Below are positions 9,637 to 18,124 of a stretch of DNA of 44,580 nt, in pieces. Under the pieces are notes generated by a model that did not search any database, had not been told where the DNA came from, and was given only the letters and a program-made list of their open reading frames with translations. The stretch lies in the NCBI GenBank assembly GCA_045541455.1, contig JAZQJA010000054.1, positions 1 through 44,580 on the forward strand. Reading direction: 5' to 3'. The translations under genes and the position numbers were made by a program. The first letter of the stretch is position 1; each line of letters opens with the position of its first letter. The stretch is from RGIG9041 sp045541455. GTDB taxonomy: Bacteria; Bacillota; Clostridia; Oscillospirales; QAKW01.

Positions 9637-9906
9637 ATGCGGTTTTTATCAGTTTTAAATTTGCTTGGTTATGCAATAGTATACGCTTTTAGTGTTGTAT
9701 TGCTTATTTATTGCGTAGCAAGTTGGTTTATACGTGATCCGTTTAATAAATTTATGTTAGCAGTTAGATCAATTGTTGATCCTGTTTTAAATCCTATACG
9801 TAATTTTTTATACAGGTCATCAACATTAAGAAATTTACCTATTGATTTATCTGTTATAATTGCATATTTCTTATGTCAATTAATTATGGAATTTTTCACA
9901 CTATGA
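9637..9906 (+). CDS. YggT/YlmG family membrane protein
   Basis: An 89-residue integral membrane protein with two hydrophobic segments, about residues 6-30 and 68-88. Between them is the conserved basic/proline stretch around DPVLNPIRNFLYR. The YggT family is linked to division and osmotic tolerance but lacks a defined biochemical activity. The ATG lies 2 nt after the sepF stop and I see no clear Shine-Dalgarno sequence, so translation probably depends on coupling with sepF. The stop codon overlaps the next gene as ATGA. Confidence 0.9.
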   Translation: MRFLSVLNLLGYAIVYAFSVVLLIYCVASWFIRDPFNKFMLAVRSIVDPVLNPIRNFLYRSSTLRNLPIDLSVIIAYFLCQLIMEFFTL

Positions 9907-10640
9907 AGAACGATAATAAGTTATTAATTTCTAAAATTGATAACTGTATTTCTGCTGTAAAGTCTGGCAAGGCGTTTGCTTTTACACCTTTTTTGAACAC
10001 AATTGAACAATCAACTGTTATAAATCATATTGATACTAAAATCAATTATTTAAAGTATGGTGGTTACAATGATTTTGATAGATGTATTATTGCCATATAT
10101 GATAATACAGTGCCGGAAACATATGATTTTCCAATTGAACCACTTTGCTTTAAACTATGTAACTATTCTAACATAACACATAGAGATGTTTTGGGAGCTT
10201 TAATGTCTCTTGGCATTAAACGTGAAATAATTGGTGACATTATTTTTTTAAATGATGCATGTATATTTTTTGTTTTGAAAAAAATGTCGCAATATATTTT
10301 ACAAAATCTTTTGTCTGTGAAAAATGTTTCGGTGAGTGTAGTAGAATATACAGGAGAAATTAATTTTACTCGTAGTTTTGAAGAAAAGATTATTTTAGTC
10401 TCATCAATGCGGCTAGATTGTTTAGTTTCTGAAATTGTAGCAGTTTCAAGAACTATCGCAAGTGATCTAATTTTACAATCCCAAGTTTATTTAAACGGCT
10501 TGCAATGTACCAAAAAAGATAAAGTGTTGTTCCAGGGTGATATTATATCAATTCACAAAAAGGGGAAATATAAATTTTCTGAAGTAGTCGGGGAAACAAA
10601 AAAAGGTAAATTAAAAATTAAGATTTTAAAATATATTTAG
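9903..10640 (+). CDS. YlmH-family S4-domain RNA-binding protein
   Basis: YlmH proteins bind stalled 50S subunits and in Bacillus take part in rescue of nascent-chain/tRNA obstructed ribosomes alongside RqcH/RqcP. The 245-residue product has an N-terminal alpha/beta region with GVLMSL-like sequence (GALMSLGIKREIIGDI). A C-terminal S4 domain spans about residues 170-240 and includes MRLDCLVSEI and VYLNG. I place the start at 9903 because it forms an ATGA overlap with yggT; an in-frame ATG at 9873 lies inside yggT and lacks a ribosome site. Position between yggT and divIVA agrees with the family. Confidence 0.92.
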   Translation: MKNDNKLLISKIDNCISAVKSGKAFAFTPFLNTIEQSTVINHIDTKINYLKYGGYNDFDRCIIAIYDNTVPETYDFPIEPLCFKLCNYSNITHRDVLGALMSLGIKREIIGDIIFLNDACIFFVLKKMSQYILQNLLSVKNVSVSVVEYTGEINFTRSFEEKIILVSSMRLDCLVSEIVAVSRTIASDLILQSQVYLNGLQCTKKDKVLFQGDIISIHKKGKYKFSEVVGETKKGKLKIKILKYI

Positions 10641-10652
10641 GGGGACAGTTTA

Positions 10653-11474
10653 ATGTTAAAACCTGAACAACTTAAAAGTGAAGAATTTGAACTTAGTGTA
10701 CTTGGCGGTTATAAACGTGAGCAAGTTGATGCATTTTTTGATAAAGTAACCGTTGATTACGAGAAACTTTACAATGAAAATATAGAACTTTTGCAAAAAC
10801 TTAAAGTGTGTGTTTCAAAAATTGAAGAATATCAAAAAGATGAGCAGTTTTTAAAAACAGCTATAATAAATGCTGAAAAGCTAAACGAAACAGCTTTGAA
10901 AGATATTGAATTGCGCGAAAGGCAAATTGAACAAAATGCAAAAGAAAACGCTGAAAATATTTTAATAGCAGCTCGTGCTGAGGCAGAAGATATAGTAAAT
11001 ACAGCAAGAATAAAATCCGCTGATTCTATTCGTATTTATGAAGCTGAAGCTGCTGAAAAAATTTCTATTTTAAAAGCTAGCGTTGTGCTTGAACAAGATA
11101 AACTTGATGAGATTAAAAAAGAAGTGTCTGACTTTAAAGAAAACATTCTGAAATTGTATAAAAAGCATCTTGATTTGCTCACAAAACTTCCTGATTATCA
11201 AGAGAAAAATGATGTACCTGTCAATGTAAAACCTATAAATGAGCCTATTGAAGAAGAAACATCGGAGCAAGAAGTTTTTGAAGTGGAAAAACAAGTCGTT
11301 GATGAAACGTCAACAATTTCCGAGCAATCAAAGGCATCTAACTCTGAACAAACTGCTGAATTTGTTATTGAAAAAAAAGAAATGCCTGATGATTCCAAGG
11401 AAGCTTTTGAACGTAATTTTAAATTTAGCGGTTTGAAATTTGGCACAGATTTTGATGTAAAAAAAGATAAATAG
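10653..11474 (+). CDS. divIVA: DivIVA-domain protein
   Basis: Coiled-coil protein that senses negative membrane curvature at poles and septa and acts as a landmark for division and envelope proteins. The N-terminal DivIVA lipid-binding motif is at about 10-33 (FELSVLGGYKREQVDAFFDKV). A long coiled coil spans about 30-185. The C-terminal part (about 190-260) is an acidic, Glu/Ser/Thr-rich tail, probably disordered. Length is 273 aa. AGGGGG at 10638-10643 sits ahead of the ATG. Family-level identification is secure; whether it is the DivIVA paralogue used in division is inferred from the ylm context. Confidence 0.93.
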   Translation: MLKPEQLKSEEFELSVLGGYKREQVDAFFDKVTVDYEKLYNENIELLQKLKVCVSKIEEYQKDEQFLKTAIINAEKLNETALKDIELRERQIEQNAKENAENILIAARAEAEDIVNTARIKSADSIRIYEAEAAEKISILKASVVLEQDKLDEIKKEVSDFKENILKLYKKHLDLLTKLPDYQEKNDVPVNVKPINEPIEEETSEQEVFEVEKQVVDETSTISEQSKASNSEQTAEFVIEKKEMPDDSKEAFERNFKFSGLKFGTDFDVKKDK

Positions 11475-11489
11475 TTTTGGTGAGTCGAC

Positions 11490-12005
11490 TTGAAATTAAA
11501 TTCAAAAAAGTTCTTTTACAATTTAATATGGGTTTTGTCAGTATTATTAATAATAGCATTGGACCAAATAACCAAGTTTTGTGTGGTTAACAATATGCAA
11601 TTATATGATGAAATGACTGTAATAGGTGGTTTTTTAAAACTATATTATGTCAGAAATTCAGGTGCAGGACTTGGAATGCTCTCAAATGCTCGTTGGGTGT
11701 TTATGACCTTTACATCGATAGTTATTGTTATTGTAACTATACTATTAGCAATAAATTATTTTAAGCATAAACTTGCTAATATTTCACTTATATTTATTTT
11801 AGGTGGGGGAATTGGCAATATGATAGACCGAGTTGCTTTTGGAGAGGTTGTCGACTTTTTTCAATTCCAAATTAAATATTTTGATTTTATATTTAATGTA
11901 GCCGATATTTTTGTTACATTCGGAACAATTTTATTTGTTATTTATTACTTATGTTTTTATGAAAAAGGAAAAGTTGAGAATAAGGTTGATGGATACACAG
12001 AATAA
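11490..12005 (+). CDS. lspA: Prolipoprotein signal peptidase LspA
   Basis: Membrane aspartyl protease that cleaves signal peptides of diacylglyceryl-modified prolipoproteins. It has four predicted transmembrane helices (about 10-30, 66-88, 96-112, 134-156). The catalytic aspartates are D113 in GNMIDRV and D139 in FNVADIFV. Length is 171 aa. Translation appears to start at a TTG (11490) behind GGTGA with a 6-nt spacer; no ATG lies close upstream. The 3' end overlaps the presumed rluD start. Confidence 0.96.
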   Translation: MKLNSKKFFYNLIWVLSVLLIIALDQITKFCVVNNMQLYDEMTVIGGFLKLYYVRNSGAGLGMLSNARWVFMTFTSIVIVIVTILLAINYFKHKLANISLIFILGGGIGNMIDRVAFGEVVDFFQFQIKYFDFIFNVADIFVTFGTILFVIYYLCFYEKGKVENKVDGYTE

Positions 12006-12924
12006 AATAGTTGAATTTAAAATTGAAAATCAAAGCAGCTTAGTACGTTTGGACAAGCTGCTTTGTTCATATTTTCCGGATTACACTAGAAATAAACTTG
12101 TTATGCTGATTGAAAACGGATCTGTCTTAGTTAATTCGAAATCTGTTTCTAAAAACTACAAGGTTAAAGATCAAGATACAGTGCAAATAAATTTTCCTCC
12201 TTTAATTGAGTATGATGCGACCCCAGAAGACATTGATTTGGATATAGTGTACGAAGATGCAGATTTAGTAGTTGTGAATAAGAAAAAAAGCATGGTTGTT
12301 CATCCAGCACATGGTAATTTATCCGGAACTTTAGTTAATGCGCTTTTATTTCATTGTAAAGGGTCATTATCAGGTATTAATGGGGTTATGCGCCCCGGAA
12401 TTGTTCACAGAATTGATAAAGATACCAGCGGTTTGTTAGTTGTTGCTAAAAATGATACTGCGCATACGTTTCTTGCAAATCAATTTAAAAATCACAGTAT
12501 TATACGAGAATACCACACTATTGTTAGTGGTGTATTACAAGAAGATGTCGGAACCGTAAATAAGCCAATAGGACGTCACCCTACAAACCGTAAAAAAATG
12601 GCATGTACCGAAAAAAATTCAAAACATGCCGTTACACACTATGAGGTTATATCTCGTTTTAATGGTTTTACTTATTTGAAGTGTAAATTAGAAACAGGTC
12701 GAACTCATCAGATAAGAGTTCACATGTCATCTATAGGTCATAGTGTAATAGGTGATGAAGTTTATGGCACAAAAACTTCAAAAATCAATCTTGATTTTAA
12801 AGGGCAATGTCTACATGCTAAAACTCTTGGCTTTGTTCATCCGACAAAAAAAGAATTGATGATTTTTGATAGCGATTTACCTGAATACTTTTCAACAATA
12901 TTAAAAAAGATAGAAAAAGTATAA
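11989..12924 (+). CDS. RluA/RluD-family 23S rRNA pseudouridine synthase
   Basis: Isomerises uridine to pseudouridine, by homology in 23S rRNA. An N-terminal S4 RNA-binding domain (about 15-75, with RLDKLL and the S4 loop) precedes the catalytic domain. The catalytic Asp is D143 in HRIDKDTSGLLVVAK, and GRTHQIRVHM is conserved near the C-terminus. From the ATG at 11989 the protein has 311 aa, usual for RluD. The ribosome site is weak (AAGG), and a TTG at 11974 behind AAGGA is an alternative. Either start overlaps lspA, consistent with translational coupling. Conserved lspA-rluD pairing is common in Bacillota. Confidence 0.93.
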   Translation: MDTQNKIVEFKIENQSSLVRLDKLLCSYFPDYTRNKLVMLIENGSVLVNSKSVSKNYKVKDQDTVQINFPPLIEYDATPEDIDLDIVYEDADLVVVNKKKSMVVHPAHGNLSGTLVNALLFHCKGSLSGINGVMRPGIVHRIDKDTSGLLVVAKNDTAHTFLANQFKNHSIIREYHTIVSGVLQEDVGTVNKPIGRHPTNRKKMACTEKNSKHAVTHYEVISRFNGFTYLKCKLETGRTHQIRVHMSSIGHSVIGDEVYGTKTSKINLDFKGQCLHAKTLGFVHPTKKELMIFDSDLPEYFSTILKKIEKV

Positions 12925-12961
12925 TAAATGTATTATTTTTATTAATATTTTATTTTTTCTA

Positions 12962-12990
12962 TTTACAAAATATTATATTTTTAATATTAT
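12962..12990 (+). promoter_or_regulatory. Sigma-A-type promoter for pyrH run
   Basis: TTTACA at 12962-12967 and TATTAT at 12985-12990 with a 17-bp spacer, in the 115-bp gap between rluD and pyrH. Transcription would begin near 12997, leaving a leader of about 43 nt before the ATG at 13040. No convincing terminator separates rluD from this promoter. Confidence 0.65.
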
Positions 12991-13039
12991 ATATATAATT
13001 ATGAGTATGTCTAATTACATATTTCAAAGGAGAAAAACA

Positions 13040-13774
13040 ATGTCACAACAACTTAAGTACAAACGAATTTTACTTAAACTAAGTGGAGAAGCCCTATCCG
13101 GTGAAAAAGGCTCTGGAATTGATTTTAATTATGTTTTAAATGTAGCCCAAACGATCAAAAAATGTGTTTCTTTAGGTGCAGAAATTTCAATTGTAGTGGG
13201 CGGCGGTAATTACTGGAGAGGCCGCAGCAATCAAAATATGGATAGAACAAGGGCTGATCATATAGGTATGCTCGCAACAGCTATGAATGCACTTACTCTT
13301 CTTGATGCTCTAACTCAAGTTGGGGTTGATGCACGTGTTCAAACTGCAATTGAAATGCGACAGATTGCTGAACCTTATATTAGAAATAGGGCTGTCCGTC
13401 ATCTTGAAAAGGGAAGAGTTGTAATTTTTGGTTGCGGTACCGGCAATCCATTTTTCTCTACTGACACTTGTGCAGCGCTACGTGCAGCTGAAATCGACGC
13501 TGATATCATTTTTAAAGCAACAAACGTTGATGGAGTTTATACAGCTGATCCAAAAACTGACCCCACAGCTAAAAAATATGAAGAATTAAGCTTTATTGAT
13601 GTACTTAAAGATGAACTTAAAGTTATGGATATGCCTGCAGCAGCAATGTGCAATGACAATAATATCCCAATACTAGTTTTTGATCTTTCAAATCCTGACA
13701 ATATAATTGATGCTCTTAGCGGCAAAAAAATAGGTACAATTGTACACAGAGGAGGAACTACACATGTCAAATAA
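13040..13774 (+). CDS. pyrH: Uridylate kinase PyrH
   Basis: Hexameric amino-acid-kinase-fold enzyme that phosphorylates UMP to UDP for nucleotide and UDP-sugar synthesis. The N-terminal KRILLKLSGEAL phosphate loop and GGGNYWRGR are followed by TRADHIGMLATAMNAL and the ATNVDGVYTADP region. Length is 244 aa from the ATG at 13040, chosen because AAAGGAG at 13026-13032 lies 7 nt upstream. An in-frame ATG at 13001 has no ribosome site and would start almost at the predicted transcript end. The last 11 nt overlap frr. The usual upstream partners rpsB and tsf are absent. Confidence 0.97.
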   Translation: MSQQLKYKRILLKLSGEALSGEKGSGIDFNYVLNVAQTIKKCVSLGAEISIVVGGGNYWRGRSNQNMDRTRADHIGMLATAMNALTLLDALTQVGVDARVQTAIEMRQIAEPYIRNRAVRHLEKGRVVIFGCGTGNPFFSTDTCAALRAAEIDADIIFKATNVDGVYTADPKTDPTAKKYEELSFIDVLKDELKVMDMPAAAMCNDNNIPILVFDLSNPDNIIDALSGKKIGTIVHRGGTTHVK

Positions 13775-14318
13775 ATATCCTGAAATTGATAACAAAATGT
13801 CAAAAGCAGTTATGGCTCTTACAGAGCAACTTCACACATTAAGAGCGGGCAGAGCTAACCCTGCCGTTCTTGATAAACTGAGAGTTGAATATTACGGTAC
13901 TATGTCAAAAATTAGTGAGGTTGCTGCAGTTAGCGTTCCTGAACCAAGAATGCTTGTTATACAACCGTGGGATGCAACTTTAATTAAGGAAATAGAAAAA
14001 GTAATACAAGCATCAGATATAGGTATTAATCCTGCTAACGACGGAAAAGTAATCAGACTTTTGTTTCCTCAACCGACAGAGGAGCGTCGTAAGGAACTTG
14101 TAAGAGAAGCAAAAAAATTCGGGGAAGATTCAAAAGTTGCAATCAGAAATATTAGACGTGATTTTATTGATAAATATAAAAAGATGGAGAAAAACCATGA
14201 AATCACTGAAGATGATTTAAAAGCTTCTGAAACTGATATTCAAAAAATGACAGATAACTATATCAAAGAAATAGAAAATGTTATAGCGGATAAAGAAAAA
14301 GAAATCCTTTCTGTATAG
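13764..14318 (+). CDS. frr: Ribosome recycling factor
   Basis: tRNA-mimic protein that, with EF-G, splits post-termination ribosomes. Conserved LRAGRANPAVLDKLRVEYYG and the C-terminal helical arms (RRKELVREAKKFGEDSKVAIRNIRRD) are present. Length is 184 aa from ATG 13764, supported by AGAGGAGG at 13748-13755 with an 8-nt spacer. It overlaps the pyrH 3' end by 11 nt, so the ribosome site lies within pyrH. Confidence 0.98.
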   Translation: MSNKYPEIDNKMSKAVMALTEQLHTLRAGRANPAVLDKLRVEYYGTMSKISEVAAVSVPEPRMLVIQPWDATLIKEIEKVIQASDIGINPANDGKVIRLLFPQPTEERRKELVREAKKFGEDSKVAIRNIRRDFIDKYKKMEKNHEITEDDLKASETDIQKMTDNYIKEIENVIADKEKEILSV

Positions 14319-14329
14319 GAGATTAAATA

Positions 14330-15067
14330 ATGTCTGCTTTAGATAAACAACAGATTGTTGCTGATAGAAATAATTTGCCAAATCACATTGGTATAATTAT
14401 GGACGGTAATGGTAGATGGGCCAAAAAGCGTGGTTTGCCACGAACTGCAGGTCATGCTGTTGGTGTGAAAGTTTTTAAAAATATTGTGTTTTATGCACGA
14501 GATATGGGACTGAAAAATCTTACCGTCTATGCTTTTTCTACTGAAAATTGGAAAAGACCTCAAAGCGAAATCGATAAAATCATGGAATTGTTAAATAATA
14601 TGATTGATGAAGCTTTAGAAGATTTTATTAATCAAAAGGTTAGAATTAGATTTTTAGGTGAGAAAAACAGAATTCCAAACAAGTTACTTGAAAAAATGGA
14701 TAATGTCGAGCAACTTACCAAAGTCTTTAGTGATACGACACTATATATAGCGTTAAATTATGGTGGTAGACAGGAAATAGTTTCTGCTGCTATACGATTA
14801 GCGGAAGACATTAAAAATGGAAATGTTAATTCATTAGATGTTAATTGTGATGTTTTTGGTAAGTATTTATATTATGAAGATTTTGACTCTGTCGATTTAA
14901 TAATTCGCCCGAGCGGTGAACAGCGTTTATCAAATTTTTTACTATGGCAATCGGCTTATGCAGAGTTTGTATACTCTGATGTGTTATGGCCTGACTTTAA
15001 GCCGGAGCATTTAGAAAAAGCCATATATGAATATCAACAAAGGAATAGGAGATTTGGCGGTATATGA
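14330..15067 (+). CDS. uppS: Undecaprenyl diphosphate synthase (cis-prenyltransferase)
   Basis: Condenses IPP onto FPP to make the C55 lipid carrier for peptidoglycan and wall polymers. D25 in IIMDGNGRWAKKRG is the Mg/diphosphate aspartate. YAFSTENWKRP and the C-terminal RPSGEQRLSNFLLWQSAYAE motif are canonical. Length is 245 aa. AGGAG precedes the ATG. It overlaps cdsA as ATGA and neighbours dxr and ispG, which feed its IPP supply. Confidence 0.97.
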   Translation: MSALDKQQIVADRNNLPNHIGIIMDGNGRWAKKRGLPRTAGHAVGVKVFKNIVFYARDMGLKNLTVYAFSTENWKRPQSEIDKIMELLNNMIDEALEDFINQKVRIRFLGEKNRIPNKLLEKMDNVEQLTKVFSDTTLYIALNYGGRQEIVSAAIRLAEDIKNGNVNSLDVNCDVFGKYLYYEDFDSVDLIIRPSGEQRLSNFLLWQSAYAEFVYSDVLWPDFKPEHLEKAIYEYQQRNRRFGGI

Positions 15068-15912
15068 TTAAAAACTTATTAACAAGGTCTTTAACGTCAA
15101 TTTTAATACTTTTAATTTTTGGCGGAATTACTTTAGCATCATTTTTCAACGGTATTTTTGAGTTGACAATTTCGCTTGTGGCAATGATGTGCATTTATGA
15201 AGCTGTAAATGCTATAGGTTTTTCAAAGAATAAAAGGTTTCTAATTCCATGTATTCTGTATGCTTTTTTTGTACCTCTTTCATTTTGCCTTGTTGATAAA
15301 TTACATAAAAGCCCATACTATGCAATTATAATTTTGACATTTCTGTTTTTAATATCTTTTATTGTTATGGCTATGCTGAATTTTGATTTCTTAAAATTTA
15401 ATGACGCTGCAACAATAATGTTCGTTTCGCTTGTTATAACTTGCTTTTTATCTAATATAATATTGTTAAGGCGAATTGAAAATCACGGCTTATTCTACAT
15501 GATTTTAGTAATAGTTTGTTTTTCATGGGCGACCGATATTTTTGCTTATCTTGTTGGTATTTGTATCGGAAAACATAAGTTTTCTCCAAAAATAAGTCCT
15601 AAGAAGACAATTGAGGGTTCACTTGGCGGTGTATTTTTTTCCATCCTTATTACAATAATTGCTCTATTGATTTATAAGAACATTACCAACTGTTCAATTA
15701 ATTTCTCTTTGGCTGTTTTATATGCACTTTTGTGTTCTTTTATTGGCCAAATAGGTGATTTATCTTTTTCTTATATTAAACGCAGCTATGATATAAAAGA
15801 TTTTGGTAATCTTTTACCGGGCCATGGTGGAGTTTTAGACAGACTTGATAGTTTAATATTTATATCTCCGTTTTTTTATATGTTGATTACATTTAGTAGT
15901 TTTATTGTTTAG
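15064..15912 (+). CDS. cdsA: Phosphatidate cytidylyltransferase CdsA
   Basis: Integral membrane enzyme making CDP-diacylglycerol from phosphatidic acid and CTP, the branch point for phospholipids. Hydrophobic segments occur along the whole 282 residues (about eight helices). The family signature near the C-terminus is complete (SYIKRSYDIKDFGNLLPGHG followed by GVLDRLDS). It starts within the uppS stop codon (ATGA). Confidence 0.96.
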   Translation: MIKNLLTRSLTSILILLIFGGITLASFFNGIFELTISLVAMMCIYEAVNAIGFSKNKRFLIPCILYAFFVPLSFCLVDKLHKSPYYAIIILTFLFLISFIVMAMLNFDFLKFNDAATIMFVSLVITCFLSNIILLRRIENHGLFYMILVIVCFSWATDIFAYLVGICIGKHKFSPKISPKKTIEGSLGGVFFSILITIIALLIYKNITNCSINFSLAVLYALLCSFIGQIGDLSFSYIKRSYDIKDFGNLLPGHGGVLDRLDSLIFISPFFYMLITFSSFIV

Positions 15913-15925
15913 TAGAGGTATTTTT

Positions 15926-17071
15926 ATGTCTTCAATTTCTATTTTAGGATCTACCGGATCTATCGGAACGCAAACCCTAAATGTTTGTCGCGATTTAAAT
16001 ATCACTGTAAATGCCATTTCTGCTAATAGAAATATTGATTTACTTGAAAAACAAGCTCGCGAATTTAATGTTAAATTAGTTAGTGTTTACGATGAAAATT
16101 TAGCGATAAAACTCAAAAATAATTTATCCGATACAAACATTACTGTTATGTCCGGTGATGAAGGAAACATAGAAGTTGCAAAATACGCCAATTCGGATAC
16201 CGTTATAACCGCAATGTCCGGAATGATAGGACTTTTGCCTACAGTAGCTGCAGTAAAAGCATCTAAAAGAATAGGGCTTGCAAATAAAGAAACGTTGGTA
16301 TGTGCCGGTCATTTAATTATGAAGCTTGCAAAAGAATGTGGTTCACAAATCATTCCTGTAGACTCAGAACATAGTGCCATATTTCAATGTCTTGCAGGCA
16401 AAGGTGATAATAAAATTAAAAAAATACTTCTTACCGCATCCGGTGGTCCTTTCTTTGGCAAAAGCCTTGAACAATTAGGCAAAGTCAAGAAGGCTGATGC
16501 GCTTAATCATCCGAACTGGTCTATGGGAAATAAAATTACTATAGACAGTGCCACACTTATGAATAAAGGTCTTGAAATGATCGAGGCTAAGTGGCTTTTC
16601 GATGTTGATATTGATGATATCGAAGTTGTTATACATCGTGAAAGCATAATTCATTCTGCAGTTGAATTTGATGATGATTCAATTATTGCTCAACTCGGTG
16701 TTCCACAGATGTATTTACCTATAAAATATGCTCTAACATACCCTAAACGTGTAGAAAGCGGTAATAATCGATTATCACTTTTTAATAAAAATTTATCATT
16801 TTTTGAACCTGATAGAAGTACATTTAAAAGCCTTGATATCTGCTGTGAAGCATCAAAAATGGGTGGATTGTATCCCACAATTATGAATGCTGCCAACGAG
16901 CAGGCTGTGGCATTGTTTTTGTCAGATATTATTGGGTTTACTGATATTACTGATATAGTTGACAAAACTCTCAACAACTTGGTTTTTGATAATTCTGCTT
17001 ATGACTTACAAGCGATATTTAAAGCCGATGAATTAGCGAGAGATTTTGTTATCAATTCATTTAAGGTGTAA
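15926..17071 (+). CDS. dxr: 1-deoxy-D-xylulose 5-phosphate reductoisomerase
   Basis: Second enzyme of the MEP isoprenoid pathway: NADPH-dependent conversion of DXP to MEP. The N-terminal dinucleotide motif ILGSTGSIGTQTL is followed by GLANKETLV and the metal/substrate motifs VDSEHSAIFQCL and HPNWSMGNKITIDSATLMNK. Length is 381 aa from the ATG at 15926, which has AGAGGT at 15914-15919. An ATG at 15905 in frame overlaps cdsA and lacks such a site. Followed after 3 nt by rseP. Confidence 0.97.
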   Translation: MSSISILGSTGSIGTQTLNVCRDLNITVNAISANRNIDLLEKQAREFNVKLVSVYDENLAIKLKNNLSDTNITVMSGDEGNIEVAKYANSDTVITAMSGMIGLLPTVAAVKASKRIGLANKETLVCAGHLIMKLAKECGSQIIPVDSEHSAIFQCLAGKGDNKIKKILLTASGGPFFGKSLEQLGKVKKADALNHPNWSMGNKITIDSATLMNKGLEMIEAKWLFDVDIDDIEVVIHRESIIHSAVEFDDDSIIAQLGVPQMYLPIKYALTYPKRVESGNNRLSLFNKNLSFFEPDRSTFKSLDICCEASKMGGLYPTIMNAANEQAVALFLSDIIGFTDITDIVDKTLNNLVFDNSAYDLQAIFKADELARDFVINSFKV

Positions 17072-17074
17072 TTT

Positions 17075-18103
17075 ATGCAAACATTTATAAATATTTTAGT
17101 GACTTTGCTTGTATTTGGCATATTAATACTTGCTCATGAAGCAGGTCACTTTTTTGTTGCAAAAGCTTGTAAAGTTAAAGTTAATGAGTTTTCAATAGGT
17201 ATGGGTCCCGCATTGATAAAAAAGCAGGGGAAAGAAACACTTTACAGTATACGTCTATTGCCAATAGGTGGCTTTGTACAAATGGATGGAGAAGATGGTG
17301 AGGGTACTGATGAAAATTCATTTAATAAAAAGCCGTATTGGAATAGATTTTTAATTCTTGTTATGGGCGCAGTTATGAATATTGTTTTGGGATTTATATT
17401 GATTTGCATTATTAATTCTCAAACAGCTCTTCTGCCCACAACTGTAGTAGCTGAATTTGATAATAATTCGTTGTCAAATTCTTATGGATTGAAAGAATAC
17501 GATAGAATTACAAAAATAGAAAATTATAATGTTAATAGCTTTTTAGATATCACTTATGCGTTATCAACATCAGGTACCCAGCCTATTGATATCACAGTTA
17601 TTAGAGATGAAAAAGAACATGTACTTACAGACGTTGTTTTTCCAATTGCTAACGATGACCAAATAGGTGAATATTTTTCTTTGGATTTTAAAGTTTTTGG
17701 TGAAAAAAGGTCATTTATTAGTACTATAAAATATTCTTTTGATTGGACAATTTCAATTTCTAAATCAATATACTCTTTCTTTGGCACTCTATTTACCGGT
17801 TCGGCTGATATTAATCAAGTTTCAGGTCCGGTTGGTACAACTACAGCAATCGGAGAGAGCGTTCAAGCAGGACTTGATTCTTTGTTGTTGATTGTAGCGC
17901 TCATTTCAATCAATCTTGGCATAGTTAATCTTTTGCCTTTTCCTGCGCTTGATGGAGGTAGAGTTTTTCTTTTGATTATTGAATCAATTCGTAAAAAGCC
18001 TCTTAATCCTAAAATTGAAACTGGCATTAATGCAGTTGGTTTGATTTTACTATTAGCTCTTATGGCTGTGATTACAATCAAAGATGTGATAAACTTATTT
18101 TAA
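17075..18103 (+). CDS. rseP: RIP metalloprotease RseP/RasP (site-2 protease family)
   Basis: Intramembrane zinc protease that cleaves anti-sigma factors and leftover signal peptides within the membrane. HEAGH (H21, E22, H25) lies in the first transmembrane helix, and the third metal ligand is D293 in LPFPALDGGR. A PDZ domain spans about 120-200. C-terminal membrane helices flank the second motif. Length is 342 aa. The position dxr-rseP-ispG is the common Bacillota order. Target anti-sigma factors are not in the window. Confidence 0.95.
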   Translation: MQTFINILVTLLVFGILILAHEAGHFFVAKACKVKVNEFSIGMGPALIKKQGKETLYSIRLLPIGGFVQMDGEDGEGTDENSFNKKPYWNRFLILVMGAVMNIVLGFILICIINSQTALLPTTVVAEFDNNSLSNSYGLKEYDRITKIENYNVNSFLDITYALSTSGTQPIDITVIRDEKEHVLTDVVFPIANDDQIGEYFSLDFKVFGEKRSFISTIKYSFDWTISISKSIYSFFGTLFTGSADINQVSGPVGTTTAIGESVQAGLDSLLLIVALISINLGIVNLLPFPALDGGRVFLLIIESIRKKPLNPKIETGINAVGLILLLALMAVITIKDVINLF

Positions 18104-18124
18104 TTATGCGATTGAGGTATTAAA

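Noticed and set aside
12921..12940. Hairpin ATAATA/TATTAT plus Ts at the end of rluD as a terminator
   Set aside because: Only six A-T pairs; in such AT-rich DNA this is expected by chance and would be unstable.
13001..13039. Earlier in-frame ATG for pyrH
   Set aside because: No ribosome site, almost at the predicted transcript start, and family members begin near the ATG at 13040, which has AAAGGAG.
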